This document shows positions 49,782-58,305 of a DNA stretch of 64,000 bases, piece by piece. The DNA comes from an uncultured Oscillospiraceae bacterium. GTDB lineage: Bacteria > Bacillota > Clostridia > Oscillospirales > Ruminococcaceae. Location of the stretch: the NCBI GenBank assembly GCA_934446355.1, contig CAKSEC010000003.1, positions 62,001 through 126,000 on the forward strand, read 5' to 3'. Numbering within the stretch: position 1 is the stretch's first letter; each line of letters begins with the position of its first letter. A program made the translations under genes and the position numbers. A model generated the notes under the pieces. The model was not told the DNA's origin. It saw only the letters and a program-made list of their open reading frames with translations, and ran no database searches.

Positions 49782-51524
49782 TTGAACGTAATACACGCAA
49801 TAAACGGCCCTGTCGTAAGGGTCGCCGATACAAAGGATTTTTCCATGCTGGAAATGGTGTATGTCGGAAACAGCCGCCTTATCGGAGAGGTAATAGGCGT
49901 CAGCGGCAGCAGCACCATAATTCAGGTGTACGAAAATACCTCAGGGCTTAAAATAGGCGAGCCGGTCGTGCCGTCGGGCGCACCGGTGTGCGCTTCGCTT
50001 GGTCCGGGTATAATTTCCAACATATTCGACGGCATTGAAAGACCGCTGAGGGATATGCCGAAGATATCCGGCGCATTCGTTGCGCAGGGCAGTGCGCTGC
50101 CGTCGCTCGACGAAAAGCGTGGATTTGATGTGACCGTTACCGTAAAGACCGGGGATAAGCTTGAAGCCGGTGCGATATACTGCACCTGCCCTGAGACCCC
50201 GCTCATCACGCATAAATGTATGCTCCCGCCAGACGTTTCGGGCGAGGTAGTGTGGACTGCGGAAAACGGCAGTCACTGCGTGAACGACCCTATCATCAGG
50301 ATAAAGACGCCTGACGGCGGCGAGCGTGAGTTCACCATGGTGCAGAAGTGGCCGATAAAGACGCCCCGTCCGGTAAGGAAAAGGCTCCCCATCACCCGCC
50401 CGCTGATAACCGGTCAGCGAGTGATAGACACCGTTATCCCGATAGCAAAGGGCGGCACCGCCGCAATACCGGGAGGATTCGGCACGGGCAAGACCATGAC
50501 GCAGCATCAGCTTGCAAAGTGGTGCGACGCAGATATCATAGTGTATATAGGCTGCGGCGAGCGCGGAAACGAAATGACGCAGGTACTGGAGGAGTTTTCG
50601 GAGCTTATCGACCCGAAATCCGGCAGACCGCTGACGGACAGGACGGTGCTTATAGCAAACACCTCGAATATGCCGGTGGCGGCACGTGAGGCTTCCATAT
50701 ACACGGGTATCACGCTTGCGGAGTACTACCGTGACATGGGCTATGACATAGCGATAATGGCGGATTCCACCTCACGCTGGGCTGAGGCGCTGCGTGAGAT
50801 ATCCGGACGTCTGGAGGAAATGCCGGCGGAGGAGGGCTTTCCGGCTTACCTGCCGTCGAGATTATCAGAGTTCTATGAGCGTGCGGGCTGCTGCGAAACG
50901 CTTTCCGGCAGCACCGGCAGCGTGACGATAATCGGTGCGGTGTCCCCGCAGGGCTCGGACTTTTCAGAGCCTGTCACGCAGAATACAAAGAGATTTGTGC
51001 GCTGCTTCTGGGCGCTGGACAAGTCGCTGGCGTATGCAAGGCATTATCCGGCAATCGACTGGAACAGCAGCTACAGCGAATATATCGACGACCTGACGGA
51101 GTTTTACAACGAGAACTGCGGAGCGGATTTCCTGCGGCTTCGTCAGGAGATATGCGCAATACTCGCCGAAGAAAACAAGCTGATGGAGATAGTGAAGCTC
51201 ATCGGCGCAGACGTGCTGCCGGACGACCAGAAGCTGGTCATAGAAACTGCACGTGCTGTCCGTGTGGGATTCCTGCAGCAGAACGCCTACCACAAGGACG
51301 ACACGTTCGTGCCGCTTGAAAAGCAGAAGCTGATGATGAAAGCCATCACGGAACTGTATCACCGCTCGCTTGACGCAGTGAAGAGAGGCGTTCCGGTTTC
51401 GGCAGTGGTGAAGCTGGGCTTCTTTGAGCGTGTTTCCAAGATAAAATTCGAGATACCGAATGACAGGCTGTCCATGTTCGACGATTATTTCAGGGAACTG
51501 GACGAGGCGTTTGCCGCCCTGTAG
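49782..51524 (+). CDS. ntpA: V-type ATP synthase subunit A (catalytic)
   Basis: Catalytic ATPase subunit of the V1 head. It has 580 residues. Walker A GGFGTGKT (about residues 230-237) is followed by YIGCGERGNEMTQVLEEF with the catalytic Glu, Walker B DIAIMADSTSRWAEALRE, and the extra non-homologous loop typical of A subunits (about 110-190). It starts with TTG 49782 after GAAAGGA. Whether the complex uses H+ or Na+ cannot be told from this subunit. Confidence 0.97.
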   Translation: MNVIHAINGPVVRVADTKDFSMLEMVYVGNSRLIGEVIGVSGSSTIIQVYENTSGLKIGEPVVPSGAPVCASLGPGIISNIFDGIERPLRDMPKISGAFVAQGSALPSLDEKRGFDVTVTVKTGDKLEAGAIYCTCPETPLITHKCMLPPDVSGEVVWTAENGSHCVNDPIIRIKTPDGGEREFTMVQKWPIKTPRPVRKRLPITRPLITGQRVIDTVIPIAKGGTAAIPGGFGTGKTMTQHQLAKWCDADIIVYIGCGERGNEMTQVLEEFSELIDPKSGRPLTDRTVLIANTSNMPVAAREASIYTGITLAEYYRDMGYDIAIMADSTSRWAEALREISGRLEEMPAEEGFPAYLPSRLSEFYERAGCCETLSGSTGSVTIIGAVSPQGSDFSEPVTQNTKRFVRCFWALDKSLAYARHYPAIDWNSSYSEYIDDLTEFYNENCGADFLRLRQEICAILAEENKLMEIVKLIGADVLPDDQKLVIETARAVRVGFLQQNAYHKDDTFVPLEKQKLMMKAITELYHRSLDAVKRGVPVSAVVKLGFFERVSKIKFEIPNDRLSMFDDYFRELDEAFAAL

Positions 51525-51541
51525 TATAAGGAGTTTATGAG

Positions 51542-52942
51542 ATGAGCATTCAATACCTTGGGCTGAACGACATAAACGGCCCGCTGATAGCACTTGAGGG
51601 CGTAAAGGACGTGTCCTATGACGAGATAGCGTCTATCAGGCTTGAGGACGGCACGGTGCGCACCGGCAGAGTCGTGCAGATGGAGGGCGACAAGGTCATT
51701 CTGCAGGTCTTTGAGGGAACAAAGGGTATCTCGCTGAAGAACACCCGCACCATCTTTTCCGGCAGACCGCTTGAAATGCCGCTTGCGCCGGAAATGCTCG
51801 GACGTGTGTTCAGCGGTGCGGGAAAGCCTATCGACGGGCTTGGTCCGGTGTTTCCGGAAAAGACCGCAGACGTCAACGGTCAGCCGCTGAATCCGTATGC
51901 ACGGCAGTATCCGAGGAACTATATCCACACGGGTATTTCTTCGATAGACGCACTTATGACCCTTATCCGCGGGCAGAAGCTGCCGATATTCTCAGGCTCA
52001 GGTCTTTCGCACAACAAGCTTGCCGTGCAGATAGTAAAGCAGGCGAAGATAGCCGATGACGCAGGGGCGGATTTTGCGGTGGTATTTGCGGCGATGGGCG
52101 TGCAGAACGACGTTGCCGACTATTTCCGCAGAAGCTTTGAGGAAACGGGTGCGATATCACGTGTGGCGATGTTCCTTAACCTGTCCAGCGACCCGATAAT
52201 CGAACGACTGCTGACGCCGCTTTGTGCGCTGACCACTGCGGAATATCTGGCGTATGAGAAGAATATGCACATACTCGTTATCATGACGGATATGACCTCA
52301 TATGCCGAGGCGCTGCGTGAGTTCTCCTCCTCAAAGGGAGAGATACCCGGAAGAAAGGGCTATCCCGGCTACCTTTACTCGAATCTTGCTTCGCTTTATG
52401 AGCGTGCGGGAGTTATCGAGGGCAGCACGGGTTCTGTGACGCAGATACCTATTCTCACCATGCCCAACGATGATATCACCCACCCGATACCCGACCTTAC
52501 TGCATACATCACAGAGGGTCAGATAGTGTTCGACCGTGAACTTGAACAAAGGGGCATATATCCTGCGCTGTCGGTGCTTCTGTCGCTTTCAAGACTTATG
52601 AAGGACGGCATAGGCGAGGGCTGCACACGCTCTGACCACTCGGCGGTGGCGAATCAGCTTTTTGCGGCATACGCAAAGGTTCAGGACGCACGTTCGCTTG
52701 CTTCGGTAATAGGCGAGGACGAACTGTCGGACGCCGACCGTGCCTATATGCGCTTCGGCAGGCTGTTTGAGGAGCATTTCCTGAATCAGGGCTTCGACGA
52801 GAACCGCTCAATGGAGCAGACGCTCGACCTTGGCTGGGATCTTTTATGTACCCTGCCGAAATCAGAACTTGACCGTATCGACAGCAAGCTGCTGGACGAG
52901 AAATACGACCCGCAGCGTGCCGCAGCATTCGCAGCGGAATGA
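51542..52942 (+). CDS. ntpB: V-type ATP synthase subunit B
   Basis: Non-catalytic nucleotide-binding-like subunit of the V1 head. It has 466 residues and the family motif GAGKPIDGLG. A degenerate P-loop region reads FSGSGLSHNKLA in place of a Walker A, as expected. LVIMTDMTSYAEALREFSSSKGEIPGR is split here only by family insertions, and SQTGSVTQIPI-like GSTGSVTQIPILTMPND follows. The ribosome site is AAGGAG. Confidence 0.97.
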   Translation: MSIQYLGLNDINGPLIALEGVKDVSYDEIASIRLEDGTVRTGRVVQMEGDKVILQVFEGTKGISLKNTRTIFSGRPLEMPLAPEMLGRVFSGAGKPIDGLGPVFPEKTADVNGQPLNPYARQYPRNYIHTGISSIDALMTLIRGQKLPIFSGSGLSHNKLAVQIVKQAKIADDAGADFAVVFAAMGVQNDVADYFRRSFEETGAISRVAMFLNLSSDPIIERLLTPLCALTTAEYLAYEKNMHILVIMTDMTSYAEALREFSSSKGEIPGRKGYPGYLYSNLASLYERAGVIEGSTGSVTQIPILTMPNDDITHPIPDLTAYITEGQIVFDRELEQRGIYPALSVLLSLSRLMKDGIGEGCTRSDHSAVANQLFAAYAKVQDARSLASVIGEDELSDADRAYMRFGRLFEEHFLNQGFDENRSMEQTLDLGWDLLCTLPKSELDRIDSKLLDEKYDPQRAAAFAAE

Positions 52943-52972
52943 CCGTGAATTCCACCCGGAGGTGACGCAGCT

Positions 52973-53593
52973 ATGGCTGAACAGGTGTTCCCGACCAAGG
53001 GCAACCTCATAAAGATGAAGCGTTCGCTCAGGCAGGCGCAGCTTGGCTATGAACTGATGGACAGAAAGCGCAATATCCTTATCCGTGAGATGGTCAGCCT
53101 GACCAACGAGGCAAAAGAACTGCGCAGCACCATCGACCAGACCTATGCCGAGGCGTACAGCGCACTGCAGCGCGCCAATATATCAATGGGTATGGTAAAG
53201 GACGTTGCAAGGGGCATACCGGTGGACGATTCCCTGCAGATGAGCATACGCAGCGTTATGGGCGTAGAACTTCCGAGGCTCAGCGCAGACAGCCGCAGCG
53301 ATACTGATATCCCGTATTCGATGATGAGGACTGATTCAAGCTTTGACAGGGCATATATATGCTTCAACAAAGCCAAGGATATCACGGTGCGCCTTGCTGA
53401 AATAGAGAACAGCATTTACCGCCTTGCAGTGGCGATAAAGCGCACACAGAAGCGTGCGAATGCGCTGAAGAACATTATGATACCGAGATTCAGGGGATAT
53501 GTACACTACATCTCAAACGCCCTTGAGGAAAAGGAGCGTGAGGAGTTCTCACGGCAAAAGGTTATTAAGAAAGCAAAGCTGAAAAAGCAATAA
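52973..53593 (+). CDS. ntpD: V-type ATP synthase subunit D
   Basis: Central rotor shaft subunit of 206 residues. It forms a long antiparallel coiled coil: the N-terminal helix starts VFPTKGNLIKMKRSLRQAQLG and the C-terminal helix ends KRTQKRANALKNIMIPR. GGAGGTGA precedes the ATG. It is the last gene of the operon; a family I hairpin element starts 7 nt after its stop and probably lies in the mRNA 3' end. Confidence 0.96.
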   Translation: MAEQVFPTKGNLIKMKRSLRQAQLGYELMDRKRNILIREMVSLTNEAKELRSTIDQTYAEAYSALQRANISMGMVKDVARGIPVDDSLQMSIRSVMGVELPRLSADSRSDTDIPYSMMRTDSSFDRAYICFNKAKDITVRLAEIENSIYRLAVAIKRTQKRANALKNIMIPRFRGYVHYISNALEEKEREEFSRQKVIKKAKLKKQ

Positions 53594-53599
53594 AATGAG

Positions 53600-53702
53600 G
53601 GGCTGTCGATAAACCCTCATCTTCGTCGTCACAAGCCCTACGGCAGGCACAAAGCCTAGCCGTAGGGTTTGTTCCTAGAATCTGAGGGCTTCTCGACAGC
53701 CC
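53600..53702 (+). repeat. family I structured hairpin element, copy 2
   Basis: Outer stem GGGCTGTCGA (53600-53609) with TCGACAGCCC (53693-53702), middle CCCTCA with TGAGGG, inner 14-bp stem built on ACAAGCCCTACGGC, and the same AGGC-ACAAA-GCCT cap as copy 1. Junction sequences (GATAAACCCTCATCTTCGTC, TTCCTAGAATCTGAGGGCTT) are identical to copy 1, while both arms of the outer and inner stems differ in a base-pair-preserving way. Confidence 0.85.
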
Positions 53703-53727
53703 GGAAGTAGAATATTTCAATAAACTG

Positions 53728-53760
53728 AGAGGCTGCGGCGAACACGCAGCCCCTTTGTGT
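53728..53760 (+). terminator. terminator between the ATPase operon and spoVFB
   Basis: AGAGGCTGCG (53728-53737) pairs with CGCAGCCCCT (53745-53754), then TTGTGTTA. It lies between convergent genes and may serve both. Confidence 0.6.
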
Positions 53761-54356
53761 TATATTGTGGTTATCATCGGCTGAAGCTGGACGCCCTGCA
53801 TTGCCGCTTCAATGGTCTGAGGAATGCGGCTGAAATCGGATATCATGGAGAATGGCTTTCCGGTCGGGTCGTCCTGGAATACCGGCACAAAGTAGAAGTT
53901 CCGGTAATTCCTAAGAATGCCGATGTTCTTTGAAGCACCGGCGAGAGCGTCGTTCGTGGATACCGCGATCACCACGGGACGCTGGCTGCGCAGGTGGCTT
54001 TTTACCGCCATGCAGACGGGTGTATCCACTATCCCCGCAGCAAGCTTCGCAAGAGTGTTTCCGGTGCAGGGTGCGACAAGCAGAACGTCGAACATCTTTT
54101 TGGGTCCGATAGGCTCGGTGGTGGTTATCTCGTGCAGAACTGTCTTTCCGGTGATGTCGAACAGCTTTGCTGCGTGTTCCTGCGCCCTGCCGAAGCGGGT
54201 GTCGGTGCTGTAGGCGCATTCTGACATTATCGGCGTGAGGTCGCAGCCCATCGCCGCAAGTTCCGATAATACCCGAAAAACACGGGAAAACGTACAGAAT
54301 GAGCCGCACATCGCCGCACCTATCCTCAGTCCGGACAGCTTAGAAATGTCGGTCAT
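53760..54356 (-). CDS. spoVFB: dipicolinate synthase subunit B
   Basis: Flavoprotein-like subunit that, with SpoVFA, oxidises dihydrodipicolinate to dipicolinic acid, the calcium chelator of the spore core. It has 198 residues. Family motifs are AMCGSFCTFSRVF near the N-terminus, TTTEPIGPKKMFDVLLVAPCTGN in the middle and STNDALAGASKNIGIL. No Shine-Dalgarno lies near the ATG; an AGGAGG occurs about 40 nt upstream. It follows spoVFA by 69 nt on the same strand. Confidence 0.95.
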   Translation of the reverse strand: MTDISKLSGLRIGAAMCGSFCTFSRVFRVLSELAAMGCDLTPIMSECAYSTDTRFGRAQEHAAKLFDITGKTVLHEITTTEPIGPKKMFDVLLVAPCTGNTLAKLAAGIVDTPVCMAVKSHLRSQRPVVIAVSTNDALAGASKNIGILRNYRNFYFVPVFQDDPTGKPFSMISDFSRIPQTIEAAMQGVQLQPMITTI

Positions 54357-54425
54357 ATATAATACCGCATGAGGCTGTGCGCCCCAGTGCGGAGTCCTCC
54401 TTTCATGTATGTGCTGCGCATGGCA

Positions 54426-55247
54426 TTATCTCTGACAGGCTGCGATAACTGCCTGCGCTATCGCTTCGCCGGCGGTCTTTGGGGAGAATCTTCCCGGCAG
54501 CCCCGACGCCATGATATGCTTCACCCCGACAGCCTGCGCATATTCCCGCTCAGGGGTCGAGGTGCGGGTCGCAAGTTCCATATATACTGCACCGGCGGGC
54601 ATTCTGGCGAAGCATTCCTCAGTGAACAGTTCTGCGGGGACGGTATTTATGATGAAATCGGCGCTTGCAACGGCAAGACCAGCTAATTCAGCGGGAAGCG
54701 TACAGAAGCCGTCAAGCAGCGCCTTTTCCCGCTGGACGGGATTTCGTGCCGCAATGGTGACCCGACAGCGGAATTCACGGAGCAGCCGTGCAAGATATGC
54801 GGCTATCCTGCCATAGCCGGTTATCACTGCGCTTGAATTGAACAGCGACTGCTCGGACGAGGATATCAGCAGCGATACTGCGCCCTCGGCGGTCAGCAGT
54901 GCGTTTTTCAGGGTGAGTTCCTCGCCGGCGAAGTAGTTTTCCAGCTTCAGCCCGTTTTCTTCGCATAGCTGCTGAAGTCTGTCGGAAGTGCCGCCGGAAA
55001 GTATCAGCGCACCGGGCAGGGCGTATTCTGCGATCATCTCAAGCGGGAGCGGCTCGCCGGACAGCGGCGCATTGATGTTCACGCCGTCCTTTGAAAAGGG
55101 CAGCGGGAGCACTATTCTTTCGTATTTGCCTGATGGTTCGGGAAATTCGTCGCCGATACCCTTTGCGCAAATGCTGCCGCTTTGTGAAATAAGCTTTGCC
55201 GCATAAACAATTCTCTGGTCGCCGCCGAGAAACAGTATATCCTCCAT
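54426..55247 (-). CDS. spoVFA: dipicolinate synthase subunit A
   Basis: Rossmann-fold subunit of DPA synthase, 273 residues. It starts MEDILFLGGDQRIVYAAKLI. The NAD(P)-binding motif is VITGYGRIAAYLARLL at about residues 140-155, and GVKHIMASGLPGRFSPKTAGE is the conserved C-terminal segment. GGAGG precedes the ATG. A sigma-K-like promoter pattern is present upstream. Together with spoIIP this indicates a spore-former. Confidence 0.95.
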   Translation of the reverse strand: MEDILFLGGDQRIVYAAKLISQSGSICAKGIGDEFPEPSGKYERIVLPLPFSKDGVNINAPLSGEPLPLEMIAEYALPGALILSGGTSDRLQQLCEENGLKLENYFAGEELTLKNALLTAEGAVSLLISSSEQSLFNSSAVITGYGRIAAYLARLLREFRCRVTIAARNPVQREKALLDGFCTLPAELAGLAVASADFIINTVPAELFTEECFARMPAGAVYMELATRTSTPEREYAQAVGVKHIMASGLPGRFSPKTAGEAIAQAVIAACQR

Positions 55248-55290
55248 GCCGCACCTCCGTAAAATATAGAATGCCTTTCCGATTCAATAC

Positions 55291-55318
55291 CATAATATGC
55301 CGGCGCGGGGATTTGAGT
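55291..55318 (-). promoter_or_regulatory. putative sigma-K-type promoter for spoVFA-spoVFB
   Basis: On the minus strand, AC (55318-55317), 17 bp, CATATTATG (55299-55291). This resembles the sigma-K pattern (AC, 16-17 bp, CATA-NNN-TA). spoVF is a sigma-K target in Bacillus. The motif is short, so chance is not excluded. Confidence 0.35.
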
Positions 55319-55381
55319 GACGGAAATTTCCCGCTCCCGCATTCCTGTATGGTCGGGGTGCAATAATAATTGAAATTATAC

Positions 55382-55410
55382 TGGACAAAATAAGAAAGCT
55401 GTGCTATAAT
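55382..55410 (+). promoter_or_regulatory. sigma-A promoter of the DUF1858-trmK-nif3 operon
   Basis: TGGACA (55382-55387), 17-bp spacer, TATAAT (55405-55410). Confidence 0.8.
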
Positions 55411-55480
55411 ATAAACTGTATATTTATCACCATTCGGCATATGCCGGGTGAGCAACTGCAAATGAAAGGAAAATAAAGCA

Positions 55481-55681
55481 ATGAAAGTAACAAAGGATAC
55501 GATAATCGGTGATATTCTCGACGTGAATGCAGAGGCTGCCGCTCCCATCTTCTTCGGAATGGGTATGCACTGCCTTGGCTGCCCCGCTTCAAGAGGCGAG
55601 TCTGTTGAGCAGGCGTGCATGGTGCACGGCGTTGACGTGAACGAGATAGTTGAGCAGCTCAACGAGGCAATGGGCGGCTGA
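55481..55681 (+). CDS. DUF1858 redox-disulfide domain protein
   Basis: A 66-residue cytosolic protein of the DUF1858 / hybrid-cluster-associated redox disulfide family. The single CxxC is in GMHCLGCPASRGESVEQAC, followed by a helical tail (VNEIVEQLNEAM). The family is found in anaerobes, often beside redox enzymes, and its role is unproven. Its stop overlaps the ATG of trmK (TGATG), so the two are coupled. Confidence 0.9.
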   Translation: MKVTKDTIIGDILDVNAEAAAPIFFGMGMHCLGCPASRGESVEQACMVHGVDVNEIVEQLNEAMGG

Positions 55682-56337
55682 TGATATCACTTGACAGCAG
55701 GCTGAAAGCTGCAGCCGACCTCTGCCGCAGGGGAGTAACTGTCTGCGACGTGGGGACCGACCATGCGCTTCTCGCCTGCTATCTTGCCCAGACCGGAGCA
55801 AAGAGCGTCATTGCGTCAGATGTGCGCGAGGGACCTCTTGAAGCTGCAAGGCGCACCATTATGCAGCAGGGCGTCGATAATGTCACCGCAGTGCTGTCGG
55901 ACGGTCTTGACAAGATAGACTATGCGGACGATGTGGTGATAGCCGGCATGGGCGGCGAACTTATTGCTCGCATAATAGCCGGCTGCCGCTTTCTGTCAGA
56001 GGATACACGGTTCATTCTGCAGCCAATGACAAAGGCGGATACGCTCAGGCGGGAACTTTGCCGCAGCGGCTTTGAGATAATCAAGGAGCGCACCGCTAAA
56101 GAGGGCGTGCGCCGTTATACGGTCATGCTGGTGAAATACACCGGCGTAAAGACCGAACCGGACGAGCTTTTCTGTATGTGCGGAAAGATAACCGATCCTG
56201 ATATGCTGAGAAGCATTTCAGCAAAACTCAGAAAGAACGCCGCAGGAATGGACAGGTCTGACGCGCTGCCTGAGCAGGCGCAGAAGCTGCGCAGCCTTGC
56301 GGAGCAAATAGACAGATACGCCGAAGGGCTTACATAA
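55681..56337 (+). CDS. trmK: tRNA (adenine(22)-N1)-methyltransferase TrmK
   Basis: SAM-dependent enzyme that makes m1A22 in tRNA. It has 218 residues, with SAM-binding VCDVGTDHALLACYL at about 21-35, the catalytic-region motif IAGMGGELIARI, and LQPMTKADTLRRELCRSGFEI. In many Firmicutes it precedes a Nif3-like gene, as here, 14 nt downstream. Confidence 0.93.
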   Translation: MISLDSRLKAAADLCRRGVTVCDVGTDHALLACYLAQTGAKSVIASDVREGPLEAARRTIMQQGVDNVTAVLSDGLDKIDYADDVVIAGMGGELIARIIAGCRFLSEDTRFILQPMTKADTLRRELCRSGFEIIKERTAKEGVRRYTVMLVKYTGVKTEPDELFCMCGKITDPDMLRSISAKLRKNAAGMDRSDALPEQAQKLRSLAEQIDRYAEGLT

Positions 56338-56351
56338 ATGGGAGGTATGAC

Positions 56352-57128
56352 ATGGCGGTAACAGTGGGTCAGGTGCTGGAGTTTCTTGGAACGATAGCGC
56401 CGATGAATACAGCGGAAAGCTATGATAACGTGGGACTTCTCACCGGAAGTTCATCAGCAGCGGTGACGGGGATCGCAGCCTGCCTTGATATCACTGAGGA
56501 TATAGTGAACGAAACGCTGGCGAAGAATGCGAACCTTGTCATTTCACATCACCCGGTGATATTCCACCCGAAAAAGAGCATTCTCGCCGGTGATCCGGTT
56601 TACAGCCTTGTCCGCAATGATATCAGTTCCATTGCCATACATACGAATTTCGATATGTGCGAGGCGGGCGTGAACGACGCCCTGCTGGAGCTTCTCGGCT
56701 GGGAAAGTTCAGGCGTGCTGGAGCAGGTACACCCCAACGGTCTTGGTATAGGCGCAGTGGTCGATCTGCCGCTGGGCTTCACCGCAAAGGCGCTTGCGGA
56801 GCACTGCAAGAAGTCGCTGTACCTTGATTGGGTGAAATATTGCGACGGCGATACGCAGGCGATAACACGGGTCGCAGTGTGCTCCGGTTCAGGCGGCGAC
56901 CTGCTGCACAGGGCTGCGGCTCTGGGCTGTCAGGCTCTTATCACGGGAGATGTGAAGCATTCCGTCTGGGTGGAGGCCAACAACTGCGGCATGGCGCTTA
57001 TCGACGCCGGACACTACGGCACTGAAAAGTGCGCAAGCCACCGTATCGCTGCGCTGGTCAGCCGTGCATTCCCTGAGATACCGGTGTTCACGCCGGACTG
57101 CGAAAAGGAGCCGTGCAGCATTATTTAA
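56352..57128 (+). CDS. Nif3-like dinuclear metal-centre hexameric protein
   Basis: DUF34/NIF3 family protein of 258 residues, without the extra PII-like insert of longer members. Metal-ligand motifs are SYDNVGLLTG, LVISHHPVIFHP and VGDVKHS-like ITGDVKHSVW, plus a C-terminal DAGHYGTE. The family may act as a GTP cyclohydrolase-like or metal-insertion enzyme; its function is unsettled. The neighbouring trmK is a conserved pairing. GGGAGG precedes the ATG. Confidence 0.93.
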   Translation: MAVTVGQVLEFLGTIAPMNTAESYDNVGLLTGSSSAAVTGIAACLDITEDIVNETLAKNANLVISHHPVIFHPKKSILAGDPVYSLVRNDISSIAIHTNFDMCEAGVNDALLELLGWESSGVLEQVHPNGLGIGAVVDLPLGFTAKALAEHCKKSLYLDWVKYCDGDTQAITRVAVCSGSGGDLLHRAAALGCQALITGDVKHSVWVEANNCGMALIDAGHYGTEKCASHRIAALVSRAFPEIPVFTPDCEKEPCSII

Positions 57129-57246
57129 GGCAACAGGCGCAGGGCGGCTCGGTAAGACGGTATAAATTTCCGCAGCTTCGGGGATCAGAGATAATAAGAC
57201 ACTTCTGGACGTTTCAATATTCTTTTTACTTCAAGGGAGGATAACT

Positions 57247-58269
57247 ATGGCTGAAAAGACGAATCATAATCTTACCGCAATTACATAAACAGGGTGTATA
57301 AGCTGATATTGCTTCTTGTGCCCGGTGCGTGCTAATGCGCCGATCTGTGCTACACCTTTGCCAAGGTCATAAACTGGATACCGGAAGTCAGCTGGACGGC
57401 GCTCATCATCTTCGGCATAACCTGCCTTATCTATCTTGGCATAGGTATCCTGCTTATCAAAACAAGCAAAAAGGACGGCATGATAAAGCCGAAGAGTCTG
57501 CTTGCCGGAAAGCTGTTTCTTATTGCGCTGATGCTGATACAGTTCAACTTTATCGTCTACATGATACCGGCGACGGATTTCCGGGCTTACGCTTTCTCCT
57601 TCGTTACCCTGACGGCGTTCTTCCTTGACTGGAAAGTCGTTGCCATTGCGTCGGTGGAAGTCGGCGGCTCTATCGTGGTGGCGTGGTTCGTGCATGGTGA
57701 TATCCACCTCCCCGCACGTGACGAGCATTTTGCGATAAACATGACCGACAGAGTGGTATGCCTTTTCCTGTCGCTTTTGTCTATCGTTCTGTTCACGATA
57801 TTCATCAGCAAATTTCTGGTCAACGCAAAGAAGGACGAGCTGGCGCGCAACATTGATCAGGTGAAAAGCGTGCTTTCCGGCGTTCAGTCGCTGTCGTGCG
57901 ACCTGCATTCAGCAGAATGTTGACGAGATAACTGCGCATATCGAGGAGAACTCCGAGAAGCTGGACACGCAGAACAAGTACTTCGGCGAGGTATTTGAGT
58001 TCCTGCAGGAAATGACCGAGCTTCTGGGTTCGTCAGTCAGCGCAGTTGAAGCGATGAGCAACGCTCACGGCAACCAGACGGACGTTATCAACAGGACAGT
58101 GGAGATAAATCAGGATATCGCGGAAAGCATACGCAGCGAAAACGAGCAGTTCAACGATATCAACTCGATGGCTGAGAGCAACGCTAACGACACCGCCGCA
58201 GCCGCTGCACAGGCTGCTGCAATAAACGATATGGTGGAGAAGATGTCTGCAATGCTGCAGCAGGCGTAA
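57247..58269 (+). pseudogene. decayed membrane chemoreceptor-like (methyl-accepting) gene
   Basis: A good ribosome site (AAGGGAGG) and ATG 57247 open a frame that stops after 13 codons. Homologous-looking coding sequence then continues in another frame (INRVYKLILLLVPGAC), is broken by an in-frame TAA at 57333-57335, and runs on to about 57900 as a multi-helix membrane domain (TALIIFGITCLIYLGIGI, then FLVNAKKDELARNI). Near 57895-57905 it shifts frame again and ends as a coiled-coil signalling tail (VDEITAHIEENSEKL, then INDMVEKMSAMLQQA). Three lesions in one gene, with intact neighbours, indicate a pseudogene rather than sequencing error. Confidence 0.82.
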
Positions 58270-58305
58270 TATGGGATAATCATTCACGAGAGGAGATGAA
58301 GTGCC

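Noticed and set aside
57247..58269. Programmed frameshifting in the chemoreceptor-like gene
   Set aside because: There are two shifts plus an in-frame TAA, and no slippery heptamer with a downstream stem is visible. Decay is simpler.
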